Of a stretch of DNA of 64,000 nt, positions 17,444-28,722 are shown piece after piece (the stretch's first letter is position 1; every line of letters begins with the position of its first letter). Made by a program: the position numbers and the translations under genes. The notes below the pieces were generated by a model that saw only the letters and a list, made by a program, of their open reading frames with translations, did not search any database and was not told the DNA's origin. Origin of the DNA: Siderastrea siderea (taxonomy: Eukaryota; Cnidaria; Anthozoa; Scleractinia; Rhizangiidae); NCBI GenBank assembly GCA_964030785.1, contig OZ034978.1:1136001-1200000 (forward strand), in the 5' to 3' direction.

Positions 17444-20400
17444 TTATTGCTCATCCTCGAAGTCAGCTACATCTTGTATGCGTAGATTAGCCGCTGCTGC
17501 AACATCTCGCCTCGATCGAAACGTCGGGGCGCTGGGGTTGAGCGGTACTGGGTTGGCAGGGACTTTTTTATCACAGGAAAGCTTCAAAGGGTACAGATGT
17601 TGTACTGCTCGTTCTATGACATTTTTGCCCACTCGTAATTTAGCGCCACGAACGACCTGGTCTCTGCCTACAATCAGCGTCTCGATAATGCCAAGGGGCC
17701 AGCAATTTCGGTTGCGCTCAGCTGATTTGACTAGACGGTTCTCTCCATTACTGTGTTTGAGACGATGTCGTTCGCGCAACGCTCTCAGGTACTCAGACGT
17801 CCAGCGACGCCACATTGCATCCTTGCTTGTCTGCATAAATTTGGCTCTCTTCCTCAGGTCTCTCTCCTCCAGCTGATACGGCGAAAGCTCTGGAAGAATG
17901 TTGGAATTGAGGAAGAGAAGTGAATTCGGTGTGAGTGTGGGAAGTTGAACATCCTCCTCTAGGTAGTTCAGTGGCCGGTTGTTGAGGGTTACTTCAACAT
18001 CGAGAAGAACCTCGTTCAGCTCCTCCCAGGTAAGCAGACCTTGTCCAACGGTTTTATAGAACGCAGCTTTCATCAGGCCGATGAGGCGTTCAAATTGTCC
18101 GCCCCACCATGGGGCGCGGCTGAGATTGAACTGCCAGGTAATGGACTGCTTGGCGAGGAAATCGTTGAATTTTTCATCCTTGCGCACCTTGCTCAACCAC
18201 TTGGCTGCCGCTACAAAGGTTTTCCCATTGTCGGAAAATACTTTTGATGGCCTTCCTCTTCTCGCTATCAGTCGTTTCAGGCTCTTGATAAACTCCCCTG
18301 TCTCCAAGCTCGGTAACAGTTCCAGGAATACTCCATGGGTTAGGCTGCAGGAGTAGAGTACCACGTAGGCCTTTTGTTCCCTCTTCGGTTTCTGGAGGTA
18401 CTTTACTGGACCGGCGAAATCCACTCCAATCACACTGAAGGGCGTGTCTCCTTCTGTTCTCTCTCTCGGTAGGGGTGCTTGGGGAGGACTGTGCACAGGA
18501 ACAGCTCGGAATCGTTTGCACCCCCAGCATTTCTTTAAGATACGTTTGACTAACTTCCGAAGACGAGGTACCCACAGCTTCTCGCGCACCTTTGTCATGG
18601 TTAGTCCAATTCCCCCATGCAAGGTGGTCACGTGGGCGTGTTGAACCACTTTGGCTGTGTAGAGTGCGGAATCAGGGAGGTATACTGGATATTCGCCCTG
18701 GATACGGCCTCGGCACTCCCACACGCCATCAGCATTCAACTCTAGGTTGAGTTGCTCCTTGTCGTCTAGGAAATGAATGTCGCCTGCTCCCTGACGTTGT
18801 GCTCTCTTGATCCAGAATAATTCTTGCGTAGACATTTCTTGTGTAGATAGCGGTCCTTTATTCTTGTCGGAAGAGTTTCGAGAATTGTGAATGAATCGCG
18901 AGATCCATGCACAAATTCTCAAGGCTTTATGCAAGCCGAACTTTTCCAGGACGTGATCGAGGCCATCGCTAACCTCTACAGCGCGCGCGAAAAGCTCTCG
19001 TTGAATCTTCCTCTCAGCTTGGCTCTCCTGAGTAGGTTGTCTCACGATATCTGATGGCCATTTCTTCGGGTCAGACAACCATTGAGGTCCTTTCCACCAC
19101 AGTTCTGCTTCGGTCACGCTGCCTCCCCGACTTCCAAGGTCAGCTGGGTTTTCGGTTGTGGGTACGTGGCGCCAGAGTATATTTGGATGGCTCTGTATCT
19201 TCCGTACGCGATTCGCCACGAACTGGCGGTACTCTCCACTGTCACTAAGCCAATAAAGGGCCACTGTGCTGTCTAGCCAACACTGAATGTTGGTGGCAAG
19301 AGGGAAACCATCCAGCGCTTTGCGGACGTTTACTGCTAAGTTGGCGGCCATGTGACCCGATACGAGCTCTAGGCGAGGGATTGTTAGTCCCTGCTTGGCG
19401 AGACGAGACTTAGCTGTTACTAGGCCTTGCGTTATTCCAGATTTTTGTGTCACGACAGCGTAAACTGCGGCGCACACGCCGTACCCGCTGGCGTCACCAA
19501 AGGCATGGAGTTGAATTTCCTGAATCGGCTCCTGAAAGGTTGGTATACTGCGCCGTGTAGAAACGGAGGCAGGCAATTGGTTCTCCCACTTTGTCCACTG
19601 CAATGCGATAGCTTCTGGAAGAGGTGCGTCCCATGCGATCTTTTGGTTACAAGCCTCTCGGTAGATACGTTTCCCATCTAGCATCACGGGCGACACTACT
19701 CCCAGCGGATCATAGACTTGGGCTAGGTTAGCCAGAATCCCACGTTTTGTTATCTCGGCTGGAAATGTTGGGAACGTCACGCTTAGGGTGTCCTCGGTTT
19801 TATCCCAGGGAAGGCCAAGAAGTTTGCTCTTGCCACTGGGTGTGTAGTCAAGTTGCTCCTTGGCGAAGGTAGGCTCATAGTTTTCACATTCAGTCTCAAG
19901 TTCGGGTTCATTCGAATGCCACTTGTGCAACTCGAACTTTGCATCGGCGAAAATCTCGGTAGTTTCACGTTTCAACTGTTTGGCCTTTGACACTGTGGGC
20001 GCGCCGGAAATGAAGTCGTCGACGTACAGACTTCGTAGCGCCTCTTTCGCACTCTCAGGGAGACGAGTTTGCCAGCTCTCAAGGTGTTGCTGGATTACTC
20101 CGTTCAATAGAAACGGGAAGGGGGATAATCCAAACAGCACTCTGGTAAACCTAAGTGTCTCTACTTCTCGCGATTGAATATCCACTATCCAGTGGAATCT
20201 AAGTGCGTCTCGTTCGGCTTGTCGGAGTCCAATCTGAAGGAAGGCCTTGCGTATATCACCGGCAACTGCCACTGGATGGAACCGGCTGCAGGTGAGAACG
20301 CTCCACAACTTGTTCTGCAACGGAGGCCCTGCATGTAAACACTCGTTAAGGGAAGGCGCACCACTATGTGCTCGGGCTGAAGCGTCATACACCACTCGTA

Positions 20401-20584
20401 GCTTGGTCGTTTCTGCGTTCTCACGTACAACTGCACGGTGTGGCAAATAGAATTCTTTCCCAGTTGCTTCAGTTTGAGCTCTCTCCACTACGCCTTCTTC
20501 TGACTGCTCACGGATGACTGCGTCGTACTGGGATAGCATATTGGTCCGCTGCAATTTGCGCAACAGCGAATTCAATCGGTGCAT
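17444..20584 (-). CDS. pol: BEL/Pao pol: reverse transcriptase, RNase H, integrase
   Basis: This 1,046-codon frame copies and integrates the element. RT has RVVYDASARAHSG and catalytic YVDD starting at residue 187. RNase H has Asp364 in FGDASGYG. The integrase has an HHCC-like zinc region (HAHVTTLHGG, then CWGCKRF), a DDE triad at Asp722 (GVDFAGP), Asp785 (SDNGKTF) and Glu832 (FERLIGL), and a C-terminal domain typical of Pao integrases. The ATG at 20584 is not a natural start: upstream sequence in the same frame reads through NHPPLPNNKERS up to a TAA at about 20669-20671. A readable protein before that stop shows that a longer polyprotein has been interrupted. Confidence 0.93.
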   Translation of the reverse strand: MHRLNSLLRKLQRTNMLSQYDAVIREQSEEGVVERAQTEATGKEFYLPHRAVVRENAETTKLRVVYDASARAHSGAPSLNECLHAGPPLQNKLWSVLTCSRFHPVAVAGDIRKAFLQIGLRQAERDALRFHWIVDIQSREVETLRFTRVLFGLSPFPFLLNGVIQQHLESWQTRLPESAKEALRSLYVDDFISGAPTVSKAKQLKRETTEIFADAKFELHKWHSNEPELETECENYEPTFAKEQLDYTPSGKSKLLGLPWDKTEDTLSVTFPTFPAEITKRGILANLAQVYDPLGVVSPVMLDGKRIYREACNQKIAWDAPLPEAIALQWTKWENQLPASVSTRRSIPTFQEPIQEIQLHAFGDASGYGVCAAVYAVVTQKSGITQGLVTAKSRLAKQGLTIPRLELVSGHMAANLAVNVRKALDGFPLATNIQCWLDSTVALYWLSDSGEYRQFVANRVRKIQSHPNILWRHVPTTENPADLGSRGGSVTEAELWWKGPQWLSDPKKWPSDIVRQPTQESQAERKIQRELFARAVEVSDGLDHVLEKFGLHKALRICAWISRFIHNSRNSSDKNKGPLSTQEMSTQELFWIKRAQRQGAGDIHFLDDKEQLNLELNADGVWECRGRIQGEYPVYLPDSALYTAKVVQHAHVTTLHGGIGLTMTKVREKLWVPRLRKLVKRILKKCWGCKRFRAVPVHSPPQAPLPRERTEGDTPFSVIGVDFAGPVKYLQKPKREQKAYVVLYSCSLTHGVFLELLPSLETGEFIKSLKRLIARRGRPSKVFSDNGKTFVAAAKWLSKVRKDEKFNDFLAKQSITWQFNLSRAPWWGGQFERLIGLMKAAFYKTVGQGLLTWEELNEVLLDVEVTLNNRPLNYLEEDVQLPTLTPNSLLFLNSNILPELSPYQLEERDLRKRAKFMQTSKDAMWRRWTSEYLRALRERHRLKHSNGENRLVKSAERNRNCWPLGIIETLIVGRDQVVRGAKLRVGKNVIERAVQHLYPLKLSCDKKVPANPVPLNPSAPTFRSRRDVAAAANLRIQDVADFEDEQ

Positions 20585-20671
20585 ACTCCTCTCTTTATTG
20601 TTTGGAAGGGGAGGGTGGTTTCCCTTCCATGGTAACGCTGTCTCGCACCATCCTTCAGGCGAACGCGTTAA

Positions 20672-20944
20672 TTATTCTTTGAACTCATCGTATACATCGC
20701 CCTGATCTCCTGTGGGGTTGTCTGCTAGACCAAGGACGTCTAGCGCGCATAAACGATCATAATCAGCGGTTGAATTTAAGGCAAGGTACACTGGTGAAAG
20801 GTCAGTTTCGGCTCCAGGTGACATTAGCGTCCATCCAAATCGCGTGTACTCTGCTACTGGATCGCCGCGGCGGCCAACACGCAAACGCTCTCCGGTCCGT
20901 ATTTTAGATGAGGTGGACTGGTAGGTGGCTTTTCTCGTCAACAT
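20672..20944 (-). pseudogene. BEL/Pao protease-RT linker region, same frame as pol
   Basis: The 90-codon piece holds VGRRGDPVAEYTRFGW, a block that sits between protease and RT in BEL/Pao polyproteins. It shares its frame with the pol ORF and is separated from it only by one TAA followed by LTRSPEGWCETALPWKGN. Its upstream end is in a different frame from the protease piece, so there is also a frameshift near 20904-20944. Together these lesions stop normal Pol synthesis from this copy. Confidence 0.75.
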
Positions 20945-21308
20945 CGTCGATGTGCACTCCTCTCAGATGTTGATGCTTGGCGAGTACTTCCTTGTATTGC
21001 GGGTTTTCCAATAGGAGTAATTCTCGCTTCTCAATTTTGGTCACGCTCACATCGAGTTGAAAATTTCCGGTCACGGCAGACATTGTCACATTGAATTCTT
21101 GCATTGTTCTAGTGGTTACACCCATGAGTATGGCGATTTGACGTAAACCAGGCGACTTGGGCTGCGCTTTGATTAAGCTCACGAAGTTTGAAGAACAATA
21201 GGAGTGGCTTGCACCGCTGTCTAGAAGGGCACGAAATTTGTACCCTGCAACTTTGACCACAACAACTGGATGGATGACGGCCGATTCGCCGACATGATTC
21301 GCGGTCAT
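20904..21308 (-). CDS. BEL/Pao aspartic protease
   Basis: This 134-codon frame has the retroviral-type catalytic motif FRALLDSGASHSYC, which would cleave the polyprotein. Its ATG overlaps the gag stop as ATGA, in the neighbouring frame, so a frameshift or reinitiation would be needed. Most BEL elements use one continuous frame, so this may be a mutation. It ends PVHLI and then changes frame to the linker piece. Confidence 0.85.
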   Translation of the reverse strand: MTANHVGESAVIHPVVVVKVAGYKFRALLDSGASHSYCSSNFVSLIKAQPKSPGLRQIAILMGVTTRTMQEFNVTMSAVTGNFQLDVSVTKIEKRELLLLENPQYKEVLAKHQHLRGVHIDDVDEKSHLPVHLI

Positions 21309-22678
21309 TCCTGGCTCACGTGCTTGCGTTTGTGTTTGATCGCAGATTGAGGTGTGGTGTTTTCCTTTGCAGTGGTGACAAGTTGTCGGGCTTTTTTACA
21401 CAGGGCTGCTCTGTGAGGTCCTGTACAATTAAAGCACAGGCGTTTAGAAGTAAGAATTGCTCTTCTTTGCTTCATATCGGTGACTTTGCTGCAATTCGCG
21501 GCTCCATGTTCTGCGCTTCCACAATAAACACAGCCGCGTGACGGTCGTGGCCCATCCTCTTTATTAGCATTAAATCCCTTCTGTTGCGGCTTGAAACGAT
21601 CCCTTTGAAACGGTCCTTTTGAGTTTTGCACAGGGTTATTGATTGTCCATTTCTCTAAGGTTTCCAAAAATTCTTTGAAGGTCCAGTTGCGCCAGTTTTC
21701 GTCGATCAAAGCCAGCTCGTTCCTTATGATCTCGAGCTTGTCGAAGGTGAATCTCGCGGCGGCGTCAATTTCATTTAGTTTCTTGAGGGTTTGCAAAGAT
21801 TCCACGTTAAACAACAGTTTCTCGTAGAAATCGTGTATTTTTGTCACATCCCTTTCTCGAATTGTCGGAAGTTCAAGAATGTTTCGGACGTACGCCTGAA
21901 CAACCTGACTGGTTTGTCCATATCTTTTCTCAAGGAGAGCCTTGGCTTTGTGATAACCATCTTCGGTGAAGGGCAAACCATCCACGAGTTTCTGTACTTT
22001 AATGTCGACCAACTCCTTCAAATACGAAAATTTTGTGATGGCTGGTTCCTTGGTGCAGTCAATTTGCGAAGAGAATTGTCCCCAGAATCTAACCCAATCT
22101 TGTGGTGTTCCGTCGAACTTGGAAATGACCAATTTAGGCATTTTGGTGATTTTCACAGCAGCTCCCTCATTCTGGCTAGCGCTTGCGTTATCTTCCTTGA
22201 GTGAAAGGAATTGTTGCTGATGTTCCATTTCGAGTTTCATTTTCTGTTTCTCAAACGCCAACTGTTCGGCATGCGCCTTTGCCGCCGCTCCTTGCTCTTG
22301 CTGCAGTTTCTGTTCAGTTAACTGTCTTTCCAGCTCTATGGCTTTGTGGTGTGCTTGTAAGGCATCTGCGTCTTGTGCAGCAAGATTCATGTCCTTGAGT
22401 TGTTTTGCTATCTTTCTGGTGCATTCATCGGCTTCTGCAAGCATGGATTCGGCTTCTGCGCCCCATTCTATGACTTGTTCCTCTGTTTCTCCTTTAGAAA
22501 ATTTCTTTTCTTCGATACTCTCTTTTAGGGTATTTACCGCTGATGCGATATTGGCGATCGAAGCTTGGTGTCTCTCCGAAACTTCTTTATCGTGTTTGTT
22601 GATAATTTCCTCTGTTTTGTTGATTCAAAAACGTAAGGTTTTGAGTTTTCCATTAAGCTCACTAATCATCTTCTCCAT
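21305..22678 (-). pseudogene. gag: BEL/Pao gag with early stop codon
   Basis: The natural start appears to be the ATG at 22678. Codon 18 is TGA (22625-22627), and the frame then stays open from 22624 to 21305. A truncated 379-codon ORF could start at 22444. The protein has an N-terminal Glu/Gln/Lys-rich coiled coil, a central KFDGTPQDWVRFWGQF-type capsid block and two zinc knuckles, CVYCGSAEHGAANC and CFNCTGPHRAALC. TGA may come from CGA by CpG decay. The strong remaining frame supports recent insertion. Confidence 0.85.
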
Positions 22679-22719
22679 CTTGGAGAACTGGTTTAGATAG
22701 ATCCATATCTATCACTGTC

Positions 22720-22737
22720 CATTTGTCGGAAGTGCCA
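22720..22737 (-). other. BEL/Pao primer-binding site
   Basis: The minus strand reads TGGCACTTCCGACAAATG directly inside the 5' LTR. TGG pairs with the CCA end of a tRNA. I do not assign the tRNA species. Confidence 0.6.
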
Positions 22738-22739
22738 GG

Positions 22740-23059
22740 TTTTGGAAATTGTAAGGCGGTTTCGTTCAATTTCTCTCGCTCTATTGAAACGCGTCGGTTA
22801 CAACCTTTTGATTTACTCTGAAAAAACTATCGTCTAGGATTTCTCTATATTTCATAACACTGTATTGTTCTCTTATCTCTACGTAGAACGCCTTGGACGG
22901 AATGTCCGGTTGCTGTCATAATTGTTTTCTTGGCTCGCTTAAAAGATACAATCCCTTTAAAATCTCCTGCTAATTGAGTTCGCACCTAATTACCCTTGTA
23001 CTTGAAAATCACTTAAAATCATGACAAAATAAACGAATATAATAACGCAGTTTCCGACA
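22740..23059 (-). repeat. BEL/Pao 5' LTR
   Basis: Copy of 16962-17281. Differences include gctctatt versus gctttatt, gcgtcgg versus gcgttgg, tttcat versus ttacat, cgtaga versus cgttga, and tttccg versus tttctg. Confidence 0.93.
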
Positions 23060-23135
23060 TCTTGTGTCTCCTTGTAAGCAAGAACATCAATCCTTCGTGC
23101 TTGTCCTTTATCCAGCACCTCCTTTAACCTTCGTG

Positions 23136-24141
23136 ATGGCCAGTCAGCTTGACAAAGATGACTATGTTTACGACATCGACAACATTACAGCGCTGATGGC
23201 ATCTATGGACGCTACAAGCCTTGAAGTCGGCGGCGCCCGGCCTAGAAAGTCGAAACGACTTGCCGCGAAATCCGCGGGAAAAGCAGCAGGGAAATCAGGA
23301 ACGTCCAAACAACCACCCTAGCTACCACCCGCATCATCGACCGATTCTCTTCTAGAGCTCGAAAAGCTCAAAAACCAAAATCTAAAAATGTAATTAGAAA
23401 TCGTCAAGGCTCAATTAGAGTTGGAGAAAGTGAAGAGTGCTTCTGTAAAGCCAGAGACACCGCCTTCCGGACGACCTCGCTTACTATAAGCCGCATTGAC
23501 GTCTACCCCAGCCAACACAACTACCTCAGTGATTCCCACATTAGAGCAGCTCCGGGATAAGAAGAAAGCTGGGTCGACACTTCCCAACAACTTCGTCTTT
23601 TCGTCTAAAGGTACGATTGCATACAAATCTTTAGATCTTCCCGATTTTGTGAATGGTTTCCTAGAATTCCAGAAGCAGCAAACTGAAGCCAGCAAACCAG
23701 CGCTGACAAACCATCTTCAGTTGCTTATGGCGCGCGCCTCTACGTATAGCTGGTCAAGTGTTCGGAGTTTTCACTTGTCGATTGCCACAGCAATCGATCA
23801 AGGGAGACTCTCGTGGTCGGATTGTGAAGCTATTCGTGAGAAATGGCAGACATTTTTCTCGCACCAGGATCTCTGCACGCAACCACGCACGTCTGCCACT
23901 CAGTCACAGAACTAAGGGGCTCCGCAGACCCAATCTCAACGACTATCGTGAAAAGAAGGAGAAGTATTGCCGTGATTGGAACTATACGTTTAAATGTAAT
24001 TGCACTACGACAAGCGCCACGTATTCCACCAACCACCGGTGTCGCGTGTGTGATGTGACAGACCACCCCATGTTACATTGCCCTAAACGCAAATTTCCAA
24101 TACCGAGTACGACAAGTAGCCCATATTCAACGAGGCAATGA
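23136..24141 (+). pseudogene. Degenerate Ngaro-like gag
   Basis: One frame runs from the ATG at 23136 (MASQLDKDDYVYDIDN) with in-frame stops near 23320, 23390 and 23487, then continues to 23915. A frameshift near 23900 passes to another frame that contains the zinc-like cluster KCNC, then HRCRVCDVTDHPMLHC, up to 24141. This has the same architecture as the gag at 2082. The basic RPRKSKRLAAKSAGK stretch may bind nucleic acid. Confidence 0.72.
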
Positions 24142-24171
24142 CAAACATTCCAGGTCGCTCTTGCGGACTCC

Positions 24172-25761
24172 GTGAGAGCTGGTTCCCAGTACAACTTTGT
24201 GGGAGCGAGACGTACTTTAACGACAGCGTTTAATCTAGAACGTTGGAACTATTATCTCCAGGACTATCATGATGTTATTGTTACTAAATTTTTGCAGTAC
24301 GGCTGGCCGATCATTTACTCCTCAGATCAAATTCCGCGCTCCACGCTTATCAATCATCCTTCTGCATGTCAGAATTCTGCGCTACTTCATGATTACATTG
24401 CACAAGAACTCAAACACAAAGCAATCATTGGACCTTTTCGGAACAATCCTTTTAGCACAGATTGTGTTATTTCCCTGCTACAGAGCGTGCCAAAACGCGA
24501 TTCGAGTGTTCCGCGCGTGGTCCACGACCTTAGCTTTCCTGCTGGGCAATCTGTTAATGATGGAATCACGCGAGACGAACATTTAACACAGCCATTCAAA
24601 CTACGTTTACCAGGCGTTGATAGACTCGTTGAGTTCATAAATCGCAAGGGACCCGGTTGCCTCATATTCAAAAAAGATCTTAAACGTGCGTACAGGCAAA
24701 TCCCTGTGGACCCCCATGATTATCATCTACTTGGAATGTGCGTCGATGGCCAGTTTTATTTTCATACTGTCCTTCGGTTTACGCTCTGCAACACTAGCTT
24801 GCGAACGGACAACTCAATCGGTCGCCTTTATCCTGAATGAAGAAGGAATCCTAGTCGATGTCTATACTGACGAGTTTTATGGAGCAGAAACACCGGAACT
24901 TGCCGATCAATCTTTCGATCGCATGACTCAGTTATTTTTAGAGCTCGGTTTACAATCATCGCCTGATAAAGACACTCCTCCGACACACGAAATGCTTTGT
25001 TTAGGAGTTTGTGATTAATACACTATCCATGACTTTGACGGTCCCAGAGTTTCGGCTACAGGAGCTTCAGGATATTCTATCTTCGTGGCTACATAAAACG
25101 CATTTCTCTAAGCGAGAACTACAACAGCTCCTAGGGAAGCTAGCCTTCGTAACTGCGTGTGTCCGTCCCGGACGAGCCTTCAGTTGTCGCTTAATTAATG
25201 CATTACGCTTGTGCTTCGCCCACTCTAGGAATCGATTATATCCTATTAGTGACAGAATCCGCGGGGACCTTCTATGGTGGAAACATTTTCTTGAACACTA
25301 CAATGGTGTTTCCGTGATTGCCACGAGCGTGACAGTGTCTAACCCGGATCTCTTCGCTTGTGACGCTTGCCTTGATGCCTGTGGGGCAGTTTGTTTCGGG
25401 TAATATTTCCACGCGAATTTTCCGCCTCTTATTGTTCGTCAAGCTTTAAACATTGCGTGGTTGTAATGTTGAGATTCTGACAGATAACCAAGTCAGCGTG
25501 TACGCGCTCAATAATCAACGCTCGTCGGATCCTTTCAAGCAACGCTCTCTTCGAGCACTTTGGTTTTTGTTGGCTCTTAACAATATCCATCTGACTGCGC
25601 GCCACATTAGTGGTAAAGCTAACAGTTTGGCCAACGCCTTGAGCCGTTATCATTTAGATGACGCACACGTGGCCTACGTAGAGCACGCCATAGCCACTTT
25701 AGATCTCCGCCAGGTCTTCCCCGAGGACTCTATGTTCACGTTTACTGAGATTGACTCTTAG
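24172..25761 (+). pseudogene. Degenerate Ngaro-like RT-RNase H
   Basis: Pieces lie at 24172-24840, 24686-25018, 25011-25403 and 25453-25761 in successive frames. They align with the intact copy: YNFVGARR, KAIIGPFRNNPF, DLKRAYRQIPVDP, then RNase H FACDACLDACGA and ISGKANSLANALSRY. The catalytic box that should be YxDD reads VYTDEFYG, so one aspartate is lost besides the frameshifts. No activity is expected. Confidence 0.82.
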
Positions 25762-25880
25762 AATAATTCTCATAATAAGTAACGCTATTTAGTTTTTTTC
25801 GTTTGGCGATAAGCGTCATTATTTTTTCTATTGACGTCGTCGTTTGTTAAAATCTTTCTTTCGCAGATCCCAAGGACGCC

Positions 25881-26860
25881 TTGCATTCTTTGCAGCAGTG
25901 TTTGGGAATTATTCAGACTCACGCATTTCGTGATTCCACGAAGCGTTCAATGAAAACATATTTGCGTAGTTACTTAACGTTTTGCCGGTATTACGATTTC
26001 AACCCGTTTCCGGTATCCAAGTCCGTGTATTTATTTTACTTGGTGTTTCTGTCGCGATCATTGTCATCGTATCGTTCAGTGATTAATTATTTAGGTATCA
26101 TTACGCATATCAATCGCTCGTTCGGGGCCAGTCTCGCTTTTCTACAGGATTATGATAATTACCTTGCCAAGCGAGCGATTCGTCGGATCTTGGGCGATTG
26201 TATCGCTCGAAAAGAGCCGATCACCATTAACATTCTTTTCAAGTTGTTTAATCATTTCGATTACGATAATCCTTTGCATGTTTGCATGCGCGCCTTATTT
26301 TTAGTAGCCTTCTTTTCCTTCTTGCGAATATCCAATTTAGTGGCTTACAAGTTGTCCGAAATCGATGATCCTCGGGCTTGTTATTTAACGCCTTCTAGCG
26401 TGACTTTCACCGCGCAGGGGGTCTTATTGCGCATCACGCATACCAAAACTATACAATTTCGGGAACGGGTGTTAGAAATTCCATTGCCCCGTATCCCTGG
26501 CTCACCTCTTTGCCCTGTAACAGCCCTCGAAGAGTATTTAGCCAGTGTCCAGCTACTGCCTCGATCACCTTTATTTGTTTGTAATGAACGGGGGTAAACA
26601 GGCCTATTTTGGCTCACCAATATAATGCATTTATCAAGGGTTCGCTTTCTGCTATTGGATTAAATTTCGCTAACTTCTCTTCGCACAGTTTCCGTAGGGG
26701 AGGCGCGACATTCGCTTTCTCTCACGAAGCTCCAACTGCATTTATCAAAGCACAAGGCGATTGGAAGAGTGACGCATATTTAGTTTACCTTACGTTGTCT
26801 ACTGAAAACAAATTGAAAATTATCGATTCTATCACAAACAGACTCTCTCCATCCACCTAA
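25881..26860 (+). pseudogene. Degenerate Ngaro-like tyrosine recombinase
   Basis: Two frames, 25881-26597 and 26609-26860, correspond to one recombinase split by a frameshift or stop at about 26597. The first piece has the SAM-like region and FLRISNLVAYK (catalytic Arg). The second has HSFRRGGATFAF (His, Arg) and GDWKSDAYLVYL (Tyr). All four catalytic residues survive, so the damage is only to the frame. Confidence 0.82.
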
Positions 26861-26985
26861 TCTCTCCAATTCTTATATTTTTTCCCTTTGGGTTTGGGGT
26901 GTTTCATGTGCTATATTTTTCTGGTAGCCTTGCAATAAATGATTTGTAACCCCATCTCTGAGTTTGCTTGTTTGTGATAGTAATT

Positions 26986-28239
26986 CAGTTTTCGAAAGAA
27001 TCATAACGGACTGAATACGTTTTGCGTCGTAGAGAGCAAGTGATTTGAGCTGTTTCTGTTAACTATTGAATAAATCCAGTTTTCTAAAGACTCCTAATTG
27101 ACAGAAATCGTTATGCGTCGTAGAGAGATAAAACTGAGAGAATATCCTACATACATAAAACCATTATGAAACACCTGGTTTGGTCAGTTGCCAACAACTT
27201 CTGACAAAACAAGGTTTGCAGTGACCAGTTATGGACAAAATTCGGTCTGTCTTGTACAGGGCTAAAACTTGCAGAATATACCACAGACATCGAAGTCACA
27301 AGGAAACAAGTGATTTGCGTCGTAGAGAGCAAGTGATTTGAGCTGTTCCCGATAACTCTAGTGAAATCCAGTTTTTGAAAGACTCATAATGGACAAAATT
27401 CTTTATACGTCAAAGAAAGCAAAAGCTAAGACAATGCGCTACAGACATGAAAATCATGACAAAACGTCCTGTTTGCTCTGTTCCCAACAACTTCTGACAA
27501 GACGAGATTTGCAGTGATTCGTAGGGGACAAAATTCGGTCTGTGTCCTACAGGGCTAAAGCTTTCAGAATATGCCACAGACATTAAAGTCACCATGAATC
27601 AAGTGAATTGAACCGTTTTTGGCAACTATTGAATAAATCCCGTTTTGGAAAGACTTATAATGGACAGAATTCGTTATGCGTCGTAGAGAGCTAAAACTAA
27701 GAAAATGTACTACAGACATAAAAATCATCATAAAACACTTGGTTTGGTCTTTTCAAAGGACGTTTTGACAAAACGAGAGTTCAGTTTCTCATTGTGGACA
27801 AAATTCGGTCTGTGTCGTAAAGGGCTAAAGCTTCTATAATATGCCAGAGACATCGAAGTCATCATGAAACAAGTGATTTGAGCTGTTTCCGAGAACTATT
27901 GAATAAATCCAGTTTTCGAAAGACTCATAATGGACAGAATTCGCTATGCGTCCTAGAGAGCTAAAATTAAGAGAATGTACTACAGACATGGAAATCATCA
28001 TAAAACACCTGGTTTGGTCTTTTCCCAGGAAGTTTGGACAAAACGAGATTTCAGTTTCTCGTTGTGGACAAAATTCGGTGTGTGTCGTAAAGGGCTAAAG
28101 CTTGCAGAATATGCCAGAGACCTTGAAGTCATCATGAAACAAGTTATTTGAGCTGTTTCCGGGAACTATTGAATAAATCCAGTTTTTGAAAGACTCATAA
28201 TGGACAGAATTCGTTATGCGTCATAGAGAGGTAAAACTA
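26986..28239. repeat. 270-bp dimeric satellite, block 3 (about 4.6 units)
   Basis: Units repeat every 268-272 bp; for example, cataatggacagaattcg recurs near 27655, 27925 and 28195. One long unit boundary near 27300-27350 shows a short duplication of gcgtcgtagagagcaag. The block ends at agagaggtaaaacta, the LINE target site. Confidence 0.92.
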
Positions 28240-28722
28240 TTTTTTTAAATAAACTTTATTTTTTGTTTGCCACAATACAAATACATTACAATGATATTGC
28301 TTAACAGTAGGATAAAGTTATAATGTACTTCACTACAACACATTACACTGCACTAATATTACTTGCGACGCCTTACAAGTCAGTTTTTTTTATACATGTG
28401 CAAGAGAAACACTAAAATACGTACAGGATAAACAAACAGTACCGGAAAGAAAGAAAGAAAAAAAAAACGTACTTACCTTCACCTTCACCGTGTTGAAAGA
28501 CTAATCTTGCGACAGTGGGCGGGGGAGGAGGAAAACAGAGAGGTTTGAGAGGTAGGTAATGAGGGGTCAGAGCCATTTATTCAGAGGTTCCCAACATTTT
28601 TTATTCAGGGTATTTTTAGAAAGGCCTAATTCTTTGTACGTTTTAAGCAAGCAAATGAAGCCTAGTAAGTCTGGAAGCTTTTGATTTTATTTGCACTTCC
28701 AAATAAAGTATCTTGCAATTAA
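28240..28722 (-). pseudogene. LINE 3' end: ORF2 C-terminus remnant and 3' UTR
   Basis: The minus strand ends in an A-rich tail, and a decayed reading (…YFIWKCK…) matches the C-terminal YFIWICK block of the sister LINE at 49.0 kb. The sequence breaks at TTAA (28719-28722), where the 4.8-kb foldback is inserted, and resumes at 33549. Confidence 0.7.

Larger units (their letters stand above)
16962..23059 (-). mobile_element. BEL/Pao LTR retrotransposon, young, minus strand
   Basis: Two 320-bp LTRs flank gag, protease, RT-RNase H and integrase. The insertion carries a 5-bp target-site duplication tcttg (16957-16961 and 23060-23064) and lies in the 5' region of the degenerate Ngaro-like element. 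The LTRs differ at about five positions (about 1.6%), so the insertion is fairly recent. A likely primer-binding site (minus of 22720-22737, TGGCACTTCCGACAAATG) directly follows the 5' LTR. There is no env gene. Confidence 0.93.
16845..26985 (+). mobile_element. Degenerate Ngaro-like YR retrotransposon, split by a BEL element
   Basis: The element starts gagtgtttta and ends gatagtaatt. The flanks rejoin to the exact satellite word aaaatc|cagttttcg with no duplication, as for the Ngaro copy at 1867. Its own DNA (16845-16961 and 23065-26985) is about 4 kb and carries gag-, RT-RNase H- and YR-like regions in that order. I see only one 5' and one 3' region, with no A2-B2 pair, so the split repeats may have been lost by recombination. 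Many stops and frameshifts make it older than the 1867 copy. Confidence 0.82.

Noticed and set aside
17421..17876. Plus-strand ORFs across 17.4-22.7 kb (for example 151 codons at 17421)
   Set aside because: They are antisense shadows of the minus-strand BEL/Pao gag and pol genes.
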